Under the pieces are notes generated by a model. The model searched no databases. It had not been told where the DNA came from and saw nothing but the letters and a program-made list of their open reading frames with translations. Below, piece after piece: positions 43,327-51,665 of a stretch of DNA of 64,000 nt; position 1 is the first letter of the stretch; every line of letters begins with the position of its first letter. The DNA is from Labrys sp. WJW (GTDB lineage Bacteria; Pseudomonadota; Alphaproteobacteria; Rhizobiales; Labraceae): assembly GCF_001676615.1 (NCBI RefSeq), contig NZ_LYXZ01000056.1:1-64000 (forward strand), in the 5' to 3' direction. A program made the position numbers and the translations under genes.

Positions 43327-44022
43327 TTAGCGCCTGGCGATTTCGTCCATCACGGCACGCCAGGATTTTACCAATTGACTGCGCCGTCCGGGATAGCGCT
43401 CGCCGATCTCGCTGGCGGCCGCGATGCGGTCGGTGCGGAAATGACGGAAGTCTTCACGCAACTCGCACCAGGCGGCCAGCATGCGAGCCTCGTTCATGAA
43501 GCCGATGGCGATCGGCCAGATCACACGGGTGGTCGCCTGGCCGTTGAGGTCGCCATAGTCGATGCGCAGTTTGGCCTGGGCGCGGATCGCGCTGCGAAAC
43601 ACCTCGATCGCGACTCTGTTGTCGGGAAAGCCCTTATGGCTGGGGCCTGGCAGGGCGACCGGATTGCGGGCGATTTCCTGCGCGGCCGGCGGCAGGACCG
43701 CCTCGATCTTGGCGAGAGCCTCGCGGGCTGAGCGGCCGAGCGTGTCGTCGCCGCGTTGCTCGACATAGCGCAGGCCGAGCACGATGGCTTCGGTCTCGTC
43801 CTCGGAGAGCATCAGTGGTGGCAGGAACAGGCCGGGGCGCAGGATGTAGCCGATGCCGGCCTCACCCTGGATGGGCGCGCCCTGGGCAACCAGTTCGGCG
43901 ATGTCGCGATAGAGCGTGCGTTCGGAGACGGCGAGTTCCTGCGCCAAGGCGGCGGCCGTCACCGGGCGGCGCTTGCCGCGCAGGATCTGCAGGAGCGAGA
44001 GGAGGCGGCTCGTTCGGGCCAT
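43327..44022 (-). CDS. HTH-WYL (YafY-type) transcriptional regulator
   Basis: A 231-residue protein. The N-terminal HTH_11 (RLLSLLQILRGKRRPVTAAA, then SERTLYRDIAELVAQGAPI) is followed by a WYL sensor domain at residues about 135-205 (LRIDYGDLNGQATTRVIWPIAIGF). It probably controls the epimerase-DoxX/DUF2269 unit immediately downstream. It is divergent from the MarR-FUSC operon across a 135-bp AT-rich gap. Confidence 0.88.
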   Translation of the reverse strand: MARTSRLLSLLQILRGKRRPVTAAALAQELAVSERTLYRDIAELVAQGAPIQGEAGIGYILRPGLFLPPLMLSEDETEAIVLGLRYVEQRGDDTLGRSAREALAKIEAVLPPAAQEIARNPVALPGPSHKGFPDNRVAIEVFRSAIRAQAKLRIDYGDLNGQATTRVIWPIAIGFMNEARMLAAWCELREDFRHFRTDRIAAASEIGERYPGRRSQLVKSWRAVMDEIARR

Positions 44023-44133
44023 GGCGTCTCATCTGATATCGAGCCATCATTCTATACGCCTGGCTGACAGATCCTGTCAGGAGGCTTTCTGCCGGTTGAT
44101 GATATCCGTTGCAATAAATAATTTGCATGCTTT

Positions 44134-44151
44134 TAATTAGGATGCTAATTA
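44134..44151. promoter_or_regulatory. MarR/SlyA-type palindromic operator
   Basis: TAATTAG, four bases, CTAATTA: a perfect 7-bp-arm dyad whose core TTAGGATGCTAA has the TTAG-N4-CTAA form of SlyA/MarR sites. It ends 6 bp before the marR ATG and lies in the gap between the WYL and MarR genes. Confidence 0.65.
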
Positions 44152-44157
44152 TTAGAC

Positions 44158-44613
44158 ATGGAAAAGATTGACACCTTGCGTTTCGCATTGACCGGCAAAA
44201 CCCAGCAGATCGGCCGCCATTGGCGCCGCCTGGTGCATGACATTGTCGCGACCCATGGCGTCTCCGACGCCGCGGCGGTGCCGCTCATCCAGATCGAGCG
44301 TATGGGCGGCGGCGTGAATCAGACCGAGGTTGCCGATGCCATCGGCATCGAAGGAGCCTCCTTGGTGCGCCTACTCGACCAGCTTTGCGCCAGCGGCCTG
44401 ATCGAGAGGCGCGAAGGTGCGGATCGCCGGGCCAAGACACTCTGGCTCACGGCCGAGGGCGAACGGGTGACAAGCGTGATCGAGCAGGAACTCGTCGGCT
44501 TGCGTACCCGCATTCTCGGTCATCTTTCGCAGGACGATATCGAGGCCACGCTGCGCGTTTTCCGCGCCATCGAAGAGGCGTCGGCCCGCCAGCAGGCGGA
44601 GGCGGCGACATGA
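44158..44613 (+). CDS. MarR family regulator of the efflux operon
   Basis: A 151-residue winged-HTH protein: DAAAVPLIQIERMGGGVNQTEVADAIGIEGASLVRLLDQLCASGL then RREGADRRAKTLWLTAEGERV (in parts), the MarR recognition helix and wing. Its stop overlaps the FUSC start (ATGA), so it is the first gene of a four-gene operon. A perfect palindrome just upstream supports autorepression, with an aromatic or phenolic ligand likely by analogy with SlyA/EmrR-type regulators. Confidence 0.9.
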   Translation: MEKIDTLRFALTGKTQQIGRHWRRLVHDIVATHGVSDAAAVPLIQIERMGGGVNQTEVADAIGIEGASLVRLLDQLCASGLIERREGADRRAKTLWLTAEGERVTSVIEQELVGLRTRILGHLSQDDIEATLRVFRAIEEASARQQAEAAT

Positions 44614-46703
44614 CCGCAGGTTTCGCCCTGCCCACCGTCCGGGACTGGGTCTTTTCTCTCAAGGCTTTCTCGGCCTCGATGCTGGCGCTTTACATCGCGC
44701 TGGCCGCCGGGCTGGAGCGGCCCTATTGGGCGATGGCGGCCGTTTATGTCGTTGCCAATCCTCTGGCCGGCGCCACAACGTCGAAAGCGCTCTATCGGGC
44801 TCTTGGCACCTTCATCGGCGCTTCAGGATCGATCCTGCTGCTGCCCATTTTTTCGTCGGCGCCCGAGTTGTTCATCATCGTGGTCGGCCTGTGGACGGGC
44901 GTCTTTCTGTTCGTCTCCCTGCTGGACCGCACGCCGCGCAGCTATGTCTTCATGCTCGCAGGCTACACGCTCCCCTTGATCGCATTGCCGACCGTCAGCG
45001 CACCCGACACGATCTTCGACGTTGCCGTCTCGCGCGCCGAAGAGATCACGCTCGGCATCGTCTGTGCCGCCCTGGTGAATTCCCTGTTCTTTCCGGCCCG
45101 GATCGGCCCGGTGCTCGGGCAGCAGATCAAGGGCTGGCTGCGCGATGCCGGAGCCTGGGCGAGCGCCGTGCTCACCGATGGCACCGGAACCGGGGCCACG
45201 CGCGAGCGCCAGCGCCTTGCCACCGACATTCGCGCGATGGACATGCTGATCAGCCAGCTCGGCTACGACACGGCGAACCAGACGACCGTGCGCGTCGCCC
45301 ATGAATTGCGGGGACGCATGGCGCTGCTGCTGCCGCTGCTGTCTTCCCTGGACGACCGCCTTGCGGCCTTGCGCGAGGCAGGCGGCGAGATTGCCGGCAT
45401 CGATGCCTTGCGCACCCGCCTCCTTGCATGGATGCGCTCGGGCGAGGGCAATGAACGCGGCGAAGCCGATCAATTGCTCGCCGATATCGCCGCGCTGGAG
45501 CCGAAGACCGGCCAGGGAAGCGCCGAGGAGGCGCAATGGCCGGCCCTGGTGCTGTCGAGCACGCTGGAGCGCATGAAGGAACTGGTCGATCTGTGGGAGG
45601 ACTGCCGCCAGTTGCAGCGGCAGATCGAGCTCGGCGATCGCATCAGCCGCTGGCGCCCGACCTTCCGTATGCGCCGGACCGTCGGCAAGGTCAGCCACTA
45701 CGACTATGCGCTGCTGGCCTTCCAGGTCGGCTCGGTGGTGCTCGCCACCATTCTGTCCGGCCTGATGTGGATATGGACCGGCTGGAGCGAGGGGGCGGGC
45801 TGCGTGATCATGACGGCGGTCGGCTGTTCCTTCTTTGCCGCCATCGACAATCCCGTCAGCCAGATCCGCAGCTTCACGGTGTGGATGACCGTCAGCGTCG
45901 GCTTGTCGGCCGTGTATCTCTTCGCCCTCCTGCCGCTCGCCCATGACTATGTCGGGCTGGTGGTGATGTTTGCCGTGCCCTTCATCCTCGTCGGAACCTT
46001 GGTTTCGCGCCCGCAATTCAACATGATCGCCATGCTGCTGGCGGTGAACACCGCGTCCTTCGTAGGGCTGCAGGCCAATTACAGCGCCGAATTCGCGGCT
46101 TTCATGAACTCGTCCGTCGCCTCGATCCTCGGCGGTGGCTTTGCCCTGGTCTGGACCCTGGCGACCAGGCCCTTCGGTGCGGCCCTGGTCGCCAAGCGCC
46201 TGGTCAGGGCCGGCTGGGCGGACATTGCCGCGACCTCTCGCAGCGGGCGCAACGCCGATGCCGAGGCCTTTGCCGGGCGCGTCTTCGACCGGCTTGGTCA
46301 ACTGGTGCCACGACTGGCACAGGGCGTCAGCGAGGACGTGGCGGCGGCCGACCTCCTGGTGGAACTGCGTGTCGGCATCAACGTGCTCGACCTGCAGAGG
46401 CTGCGCGGCAAGCTGTCATCGGCGCAGCGTCGGCGCCTGCAGCAAGTGCTGGACGCCATCGCCCGCTTCTATGGTACGCGGGCCGCGACGGGCAGGGCGG
46501 TCGATCCGCCGTCTTCGCTGCTGGGCGCCATCGACGAGGCCCTGTCGGATTTCGCCCAGGGAGTCGAGCCGGGCGTGCGGCGGAATGCGGTGCAGGCGCT
46601 CGTCGGCCTGCGGCGCGCCCTCTTTCCCGCCTCGCCGGCGCCCGTGAACCTCGCCGCGCCCGTGGCCATGCCCATCCTTCCTAAACTGGAGCTCGCATCG
46701 TGA
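44610..46703 (+). CDS. FUSC-family aromatic acid exporter (AaeB-like)
   Basis: A 697-residue inner-membrane protein with two halves of five to six membrane segments (residues about 15-170 and 365-500), each followed by a soluble helical part. The N-terminal FSLKAFSASMLALYIALAAGLERPYWAMAAVYVVANP (in parts) is the FUSC signature, repeated as SGLMWIWTGWSEGAGCVIMT. The start ATG at 44610 overlaps marR. With DUF1656 and HlyD partners it resembles AaeB/AaeX/AaeA, the p-hydroxybenzoate efflux system, in the order B-X-A. Confidence 0.88.
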   Translation: MTAGFALPTVRDWVFSLKAFSASMLALYIALAAGLERPYWAMAAVYVVANPLAGATTSKALYRALGTFIGASGSILLLPIFSSAPELFIIVVGLWTGVFLFVSLLDRTPRSYVFMLAGYTLPLIALPTVSAPDTIFDVAVSRAEEITLGIVCAALVNSLFFPARIGPVLGQQIKGWLRDAGAWASAVLTDGTGTGATRERQRLATDIRAMDMLISQLGYDTANQTTVRVAHELRGRMALLLPLLSSLDDRLAALREAGGEIAGIDALRTRLLAWMRSGEGNERGEADQLLADIAALEPKTGQGSAEEAQWPALVLSSTLERMKELVDLWEDCRQLQRQIELGDRISRWRPTFRMRRTVGKVSHYDYALLAFQVGSVVLATILSGLMWIWTGWSEGAGCVIMTAVGCSFFAAIDNPVSQIRSFTVWMTVSVGLSAVYLFALLPLAHDYVGLVVMFAVPFILVGTLVSRPQFNMIAMLLAVNTASFVGLQANYSAEFAAFMNSSVASILGGGFALVWTLATRPFGAALVAKRLVRAGWADIAATSRSGRNADAEAFAGRVFDRLGQLVPRLAQGVSEDVAAADLLVELRVGINVLDLQRLRGKLSSAQRRRLQQVLDAIARFYGTRAATGRAVDPPSSLLGAIDEALSDFAQGVEPGVRRNAVQALVGLRRALFPASPAPVNLAAPVAMPILPKLELAS

Positions 46704-46909
46704 ACGCCGACATCGATATCTTTGGCGTCTATGTACCGAGCCTGATGATCCTCGCGCTCGTCGCCATCATCGCCAATCTTCTGCTTCGTTCTGTATTGGC
46801 CAGGGCTGGCGTCTATCGCCTGGTCTGGCACCGCTCCCTGTTCGATCTCGCACTGTTCGTGATCGTGCTGAGCGGGTTGTTTTCCATCTTTCAACGGTTC
46901 GTGTCGTGA
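46700..46909 (+). CDS. DUF1656 small membrane protein (AaeX-like)
   Basis: A 69-residue protein with two hydrophobic segments. The N-terminal DIDIFGVYVPSLMILALVAI is the DUF1656 pattern and matches AaeX. It starts at the GTG at 46700, overlapping the FUSC stop, and overlaps the HlyD gene by 4 bp. Such proteins always sit between FUSC and HlyD genes; their role in the complex is unknown. Confidence 0.88.
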   Translation: MNADIDIFGVYVPSLMILALVAIIANLLLRSVLARAGVYRLVWHRSLFDLALFVIVLSGLFSIFQRFVS

Positions 46910-47820
46910 AACGCTTTTTTGCCTCGCTGGGGCGAGTCCTCATCACCCTCATTGTCGTCGTCATCGCTGCCGGCTTCGGCTGGCGGTTGTGGGACTATTA
47001 CATGAACGACCCTTGGACCCGGGATGGTCATGTCCGCGCCGATATCGTCGGCATCACGCCGGACGTGTCCGGCCTGGTCAGTGAAGTGCTGGTGCGCGAC
47101 AACCAGGAAGTCCATCGCGGCGACGTCCTGATCCGCATCGATCCCAAACGCTTCGAGCTTGCCCTGCAGCAGGCCGATGCGGCCGTCTCCGGCACCAAGG
47201 CGACGCTGGAACAGGCGAAGCGCGACTATGTGCGCTACAGCGAACTGGGCAAGGACGTGGCCTCGGCCCAGAAGATCGAGCAGGCCCTGGCAAGCCAGGA
47301 TGTTGCGAGCGCCAATTACCAGCAGGCCCTCGCCAATCAGGCCGTGGCCAAGCTCAATCTCGAACGCTCGGAGATCAAGGCGCCGGTCAATGGCGTGATC
47401 ACCAATTTCAACCTCAATCCCGGCGACTATGTCTCGGCCGGCAAGGCGGTGACGGCGCTGCTCGATACCGATTCATTACGGGTCGAAGGCTATTTCGAGG
47501 AGACCAAGCTGCCCCGGATCGCGGTGGGAGATCCGGTCGACATCCATCTGATGGGCCAGCCGGCCGTCATCACCGGCCATGTCGAGAGCATTGCCGGCGG
47601 CATCGAGGATCGCGAACGCAGCGATGGTTCGAACCTCCTGGCCAACATCAACCCGACCTTCTCCTGGGTGCGCCTGGCCCAACGCGTGCCGATCCGCGTG
47701 GCACTCGACAAGCTGCCGGAAGGCTTCCACCTGGTGGCGGGACAGACGGCAACCGTCACCGTCAAGTCGAAGCCGCCGCAGGCCAGCGCGGGCGGATCGG
47801 CCGGAACGACCAGGTCCTGA
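46906..47820 (+). CDS. HlyD-type membrane fusion protein (AaeA/EmrA-like)
   Basis: A 304-residue adaptor. A signal anchor (about residues 9-29) is followed by the barrel-sandwich/lipoyl region (WTRDGHVRADIVGITPDVSG, SEVLVRDNQEVHRGDVLIRID), an alpha-helical hairpin (residues about 80-150) and the second lipoyl half (SEIKAPVNGVITNFNLNPGD), then a beta-barrel. It begins at the GTG at 46906 coupled to DUF1656. It links the FUSC exporter to the periplasm or outer membrane. Confidence 0.9.
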   Translation: MKRFFASLGRVLITLIVVVIAAGFGWRLWDYYMNDPWTRDGHVRADIVGITPDVSGLVSEVLVRDNQEVHRGDVLIRIDPKRFELALQQADAAVSGTKATLEQAKRDYVRYSELGKDVASAQKIEQALASQDVASANYQQALANQAVAKLNLERSEIKAPVNGVITNFNLNPGDYVSAGKAVTALLDTDSLRVEGYFEETKLPRIAVGDPVDIHLMGQPAVITGHVESIAGGIEDRERSDGSNLLANINPTFSWVRLAQRVPIRVALDKLPEGFHLVAGQTATVTVKSKPPQASAGGSAGTTRS

Positions 47821-47964
47821 GGAGAGACGACGAAGCGGCATCGGCTACGGAGGTGCCGCCCCGATCTTTCAAGTTCCCAAATTCAGAGCAAACAAGCATA
47901 TGGTCGTGAATGCGCTTTGCTCCCGGTCTATGAAGTAACGTCCCTTTCCTGCAGAGGACTCTTC

Positions 47965-48558
47965 ATGACCGCCTTGATGACAGCCGAACTTGCCTGGTAC
48001 GCCTCCGGGCGCTTCTACCGCGCCAATGATGGCTCACTGGCCGACTACGGCTACTTCCTGCATTTGCCGTTTGCAGATGCGCCGCTGTTCGATGGCAAGC
48101 CGGCAGAGACGACGGCGTATTTCACCTTCGCCGCCACGCCGTTCAAGGCGAACGGGATCGACAATGGTGCACTTTCGCTTGGCCTCGATCCGGTCGGCGA
48201 ATTCTCGCTGTATCTGCAGCGCCGGCCAGGGGCGACCTTTGCCGATCCAGCCTCCTTCGCCCAGGGCGAGTGCATTGCCACCTTCCGCCGCACCAGCCTG
48301 GTGGTCGGCACCACGGTTGACGCTTCCCTCGCGCAAACAAGCGGAGCCATCATAGGCACCAACATGTTCTCGGCGCGCCTGATCGCGAGCCGTGCATTCG
48401 AATTTGCGGGAAAGCACTACGATCTCGCCGAGGCTGTTGGGGCCGGCATCACCCAGTTCGGTACCGCGGCGACTACGCCGATCTCGCCGCCCCCGACCGG
48501 TTACGATCTCGTACTGCCCTTTACCGGATCGGCCATTGCCTTGGGGCGAGCCGGATAA
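47965..48558 (+). CDS. Hypothetical protein
   Basis: A 197-residue protein starting MTALMTAELAWYASGRFYRA at the ATG at 47965, which has AGAGGA upstream. It is rich in aromatic and beta-prone stretches (GYFLHLPFADAPLF, TAYFTFAATPFKANG, EFSLYLQRRPGATF, ATFRRTSLVVGTTVDA) and has no signal peptide or membrane segment, so a soluble beta protein is likely. It stands alone between the HlyD gene and the convergent mmuM gene. No family recognised. Coding character (GC3, aromatic conservation pattern, SD) is good. Confidence 0.65.
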   Translation: MTALMTAELAWYASGRFYRANDGSLADYGYFLHLPFADAPLFDGKPAETTAYFTFAATPFKANGIDNGALSLGLDPVGEFSLYLQRRPGATFADPASFAQGECIATFRRTSLVVGTTVDASLAQTSGAIIGTNMFSARLIASRAFEFAGKHYDLAEAVGAGITQFGTAATTPISPPPTGYDLVLPFTGSAIALGRAG

Positions 48559-48624
48559 GCCGAGGATGTTGCGGCGAACCTCTCCACCGGAGGCCAGCAT
48601 GGTCCGCCGCCCCGGGTGCCAGGT

Positions 48625-49533
48625 TCAGCGTCTCAAGGCGGTTGCGAGGCTGTGAATATGCCGCGCGCCGATGCCACAGCAGCCGCCGATCAGGGTGGCG
48701 CCCGCTTCGGCCCAGTCACAGGCAAAGCGGGAATAGGCCATGGCCGTCAGGTCCTCGCGCGTGCCGTGCAGGGTCTCGTTGGCGGCGCCGTCCCCGTCCT
48801 GCTCCTCGAAGGCATTGGCATAGACGCCGATTTCGAGATCTGATTGCCGGTCGCGCAGCATCTTGCCGGCTACGCGCACGGCCTTCCCCATCACTTCGGG
48901 CCGGCTGCAATTGAAGAGCAGCGCTTCGGCCCCTGACCCGGCCGCCCAGGCAGCAGCATCGGCCACGCTTTCACCGGAGCGCAACCGCGGCTCGCCGTCC
49001 TCGGCGCCTACCTCGTCGGACAGGGTGAAGGAGACCCAGAATGGCTTGCCGGTGGCGGCCACGGCTTGGCGCACGGCCTCGCCTTCGGCGATCAGGCTGA
49101 GGGTTTCGCCGAGCCAGACATCGGCGTGGGGTGTAAGGCCGGCGACCAGCACTTCCAGATAGTCCTGGACGCGGGAAGGATCGAAGCGTTCGGGTTCGTA
49201 GGAGCCGAAGATCGGCGGCAGCGATCCTGCCACCAGTACCTTGCGGTCGAAGTGGCTGTCGGCGGCCTGCCGGGCGAGGCGGCCGGCGAGGTCGATCAGG
49301 GCAGGTCCCTGCTCGCGGAAGCGCTGCTCGCCGATATGGAAGGGGACCAGGGCGTAGCTGTTGGTGGTGATCACCTCGGCTCCAGCCTCGATGAACTCGG
49401 CATGAACCCGGCGGACGATGTCGGGGGCCTCCATCAAAGCGAGGGCCGACCATTCGGGTTGGCGCAACTCGGCGCCGAGGCGAAGCAGTTCCCGGCTCAT
49501 GCCGCCGTCGAGGATCCGGATGGTTCCGGGCAT
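48625..49533 (-). CDS. mmuM: Homocysteine S-methyltransferase family protein (MmuM-like)
   Basis: A 302-residue zinc-dependent methyltransferase. The barrel starts IRILDGGMSRELLRLGAELR; zinc-ligand cysteines are in LLFNCSRPEVM and LIGGCCGIGARHI. The segment GAEVITTNSYALVPFHIG lines the homocysteine pocket. It probably transfers a methyl group from S-methylmethionine or a betaine to homocysteine, and the name is by family only. The ATG at 49533 lies 163 bp downstream of the receiver-LuxR gene on the same strand. Confidence 0.85.
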   Translation of the reverse strand: MPGTIRILDGGMSRELLRLGAELRQPEWSALALMEAPDIVRRVHAEFIEAGAEVITTNSYALVPFHIGEQRFREQGPALIDLAGRLARQAADSHFDRKVLVAGSLPPIFGSYEPERFDPSRVQDYLEVLVAGLTPHADVWLGETLSLIAEGEAVRQAVAATGKPFWVSFTLSDEVGAEDGEPRLRSGESVADAAAWAAGSGAEALLFNCSRPEVMGKAVRVAGKMLRDRQSDLEIGVYANAFEEQDGDGAANETLHGTREDLTAMAYSRFACDWAEAGATLIGGCCGIGARHIHSLATALRR

Positions 49534-49696
49534 GTCACGTACTCCAACGATGATGGACAAGCCAGTAGCCATCCTCGAGCAGGAGAACAAGGCGTTACCG
49601 AAGAAGCGGAGCAGGGGAGTTGCGTTTGCAAGACGGGGCGCCGGCGTCGCCAGGAAGCGATCCTGTTCCGGCCCATTCCACATCTGCTGGTCTGTC

Positions 49697-50419
49697 TCAG
49701 TCGCTCGAGGTTTCGTTGGGAAGCAGCAGTTCGTTGGTCAGAAACGCAACTTCGGTGCGGTTCTTGGCCTTGATCTTGCGCATGATGTTGCGGATGTGAA
49801 CCTTGACCGTGCTTTCGGTCATGTTGAGCTTATGGGCGATGATCTTGTTCGGCTCGCCCCTGCGTACGCACGCGATGATTGCCAACTGCCGTTCGGTGAA
49901 ATGCGGCCGCCCCTCCACGGCTGGCGGTTGGCCATCGAGCGGGGCCGTAAAGCCCTGGCGTGCCGACAACAGGCCACTGGCGGGAACGAAGGTGCCGCCG
50001 ACATTCACGATGCGGATTGCTTCGATCGCCACCTCCAGGCTGAGGCTCATGGTTACGAAGCCGCGTGCGCCGCGTTCCAGGGCGGAGACCATCGTCGCGG
50101 GGTTGTCGATGTCGGATAGGACGACCACGCGCGCGCCCGGCACGCTGGAGAGGATGCGATCGAGCCCGGACTGTATGGCCCGGGCCGTACCCTCCTCACC
50201 GGTGGCACATAGCAGGATGATCGTCGAAGGGGCATGCGTGGAGGCTGTCAGCCAATCGTCGATAGTGTCGTAGCCGACGGCAGCAAGGTTTGCGGAAGAG
50301 GCCGTCAAGCACATCGTCAGACAATCGCGCCAGAAGGCTCGCTTGTCGATTACACAAACGGGGATCTTCAAGTAACGCTCTCCCTCGTGTGTCAGGCCAC
50401 TTTCACCGATCGATCTCAC
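49697..50419 (-). CDS. LuxR-family regulator with degenerate receiver domain
   Basis: A 240-residue protein. Residues about 18-140 look like a CheY-type receiver (PVCVIDKRAFWRDCL, ARVVVLSDIDNPATMVSALERGARGFVTMSLSLEVAIEAI), but the phosphoacceptor position reads LLCATGEE with Cys about 71 instead of Asp. Residues about 170-235 form the LuxR HTH (FTERQLAIIACVRRGEPNKIIAHKLNMTESTVKVHIRNIMRKIKA in parts). The GTG at 50419 is chosen because AAGGAGG lies 8 nt upstream; a TTG at 50371 and ATG at 50452 are alternatives. It is the left border of the quorum-sensing island and is probably controlled by phosphorylation-independent means. Confidence 0.82.
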   Translation of the reverse strand: MRSIGESGLTHEGERYLKIPVCVIDKRAFWRDCLTMCLTASSANLAAVGYDTIDDWLTASTHAPSTIILLCATGEEGTARAIQSGLDRILSSVPGARVVVLSDIDNPATMVSALERGARGFVTMSLSLEVAIEAIRIVNVGGTFVPASGLLSARQGFTAPLDGQPPAVEGRPHFTERQLAIIACVRRGEPNKIIAHKLNMTESTVKVHIRNIMRKIKAKNRTEVAFLTNELLLPNETSSD

Positions 50420-50650
50420 CTGCTTCCCCTCCTTCAATCGCGAAATAGGCAAGGACTTTCAGCGAAATGTCAAACTTCCATATTCTCGCAATCCAAGGCG
50501 AGGTCAGTTTCCTTTTTGGGGAAATATTTAAACATGCCATCGTCGTGGCGCATGGAAACGACGCGGCATGACTTGGATTCGACACGCTTCCTCAACACCA
50601 TGGGTAGACACCCACCCTCCAAGTGAGAAACACCATGGCGCAGGGTTGCG

Positions 50651-50668
50651 ATGTGCGATTTCGCACAT
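50651..50668. promoter_or_regulatory. tra-box-like LuxR/TraR binding site
   Basis: ATGTGCGATTTCGCACAT, with perfect 8-bp arms and a 2-nt centre. The outer ATGTGC and GCACAT are identical to the Agrobacterium tra box ATGTGCAGATCTGCACAT bound by TraR, and the 18-bp length is the same. It lies 232 bp upstream of the receiver-LuxR gene start and about 1 kb from luxR. Confidence 0.75.
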
Positions 50669-50853
50669 TGCCTTCAGGCCCTACCGCCCATGCGCGCGAC
50701 CGGCAAGTCGGCGCGGCCATGCCAGGGAAGTCTCTAGAAACTGCAAACATGGTGGTGCCGTATTCGCGACATGGAAGCCATGAGGCCTGCATCTGTCGAT
50801 AGCATTGCGCCCATGCGGGGTATGTGACAGCGGGCGGGGCAGGAGCAACTAAG

Positions 50854-50889
50854 CGCTCCGAACCAAGCGCGAGAGCCCGGTTCGGAGCG
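50854..50889. other. Strong hairpin in the intergenic region
   Basis: CGCTCCGAACC (50854-50864) and GGTTCGGAGCG (50879-50889) pair perfectly over 11 bp with a 14-nt loop. No T-tract follows on either strand, so it is not a standard terminator; a structured leader or small RNA is possible. Confidence 0.55.
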
Positions 50890-51151
50890 TCCTCGCGGAT
50901 AGAGTGCCGGTGGGATTGGATGTCTGCGGAAAGACGATGAAGTAGCCTGCCCTTGGAAATCGTCAGGGAGCGAGGCGGGCCACACATATCCGTGCATGGC
51001 GGCCTTGCCGATACCTAAAGGAGGGACCTGCTACATGGGCATCCTTGGCGGCGCCCTGTAAATCAACGCACGACGGAAACCCGCGGCAGCATGACCGCCC
51101 GGGCTTCATGTCATAGTGTGTCGATCTCAGCCAGCTTTCTGGCGGCGACTT

Positions 51152-51370
51152 TCAGGCTCGCTTGGGAAGCTCGTTGCCAAAACTCGTCCAATGAGCCGTG
51201 TTCAGGATGCTACGTCCCTCGACCTCAATGTCGCCATCGGCCGTCATCACGATTCGCACCGGCCCATAAGCCACCAGATCGATGGTGATCGTGCCGGTGT
51301 CGTCATCGATGGTGACCATCGATTGACCTTGTTGAACTTTAGGCATTGCGTCGTGACCCTTGTTTATCAT
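51152..51370 (-). CDS. Small hypothetical protein of the quorum-sensing island
   Basis: Up to 72 residues; the ATG at 51346 (MPKVQQGQSMVTIDDDTG) has AAGGG upstream and is the likely start, giving 64 residues. The sequence is beta-rich (TGTITIDLVAYGPVRIVMTA then DGDIEVEGRSI) and ends in a basic tail, compatible with a small soluble beta protein. It lies between the regulatory region and luxR, reading away from luxR. No family recognised; the smooth alternation of polar and nonpolar residues supports a real gene. Confidence 0.5.
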   Translation of the reverse strand: MINKGHDAMPKVQQGQSMVTIDDDTGTITIDLVAYGPVRIVMTADGDIEVEGRSILNTAHWTSFGNELPKRA

Positions 51371-51639
51371 CGGTTCGACCCCACCGTTCGCGGGAATGGC
51401 GAAACATTGTCGTATCGAAGGTTGGAACGGTCGTCGTTTCTTGACAGATATTCAACCGATCAACCTTGGTTGGTTGGCTACTAACTGGCATCAGACTGGA
51501 ATGAACTCAGGGTGCTGCCATTATTCTTTTGAGATTTAAAGAGACATCGAAGTATATAATCCAAGTCTTCATTCTATCGAGCCGAGCGCCCATGAAGTAA
51601 TCTAGGAACTAGCATCCCGCTACGTTTTGCACTATCATA

Positions 51640-51662
51640 CCGCCCCGAGGTTTAGGGGGCGG
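51640..51662 (+). promoter_or_regulatory. Hairpin that covers the luxR ribosome binding site
   Basis: CCGCCCC (51640-51646) pairs perfectly with GGGGCGG (51656-51662), which is the GGGGGCGG SD region ending 3 bp before the luxR ATG at 51666. An all-GC stem here would hide the RBS in the mRNA. Confidence 0.55.
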
Positions 51663-51665
51663 CAT

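Larger units (their letters stand above)
50420..51151. other. Gene-free regulatory region left of the luxR/luxI island
   Basis: About 730 bp without a supported ORF. It contains a perfect tra-box-like palindrome (50651-50668) and a long hairpin (50854-50889). Open frames on either strand lack SDs and have low coding character. A promoter region or a small-RNA gene is the best explanation. Confidence 0.55.

Noticed and set aside
49534-49696. SAM/SAH riboswitch ahead of the mmuM-like gene
   Set aside because: The 163-bp leader shows no recognisable conserved core or paired stem pattern of such riboswitches.
50592-50987. 131-codon minus-strand ORF in the island's gene-free region
   Set aside because: Low-complexity, Cys/Pro/Arg-rich product without SD; it also runs across the tra-box-like site and the hairpin.
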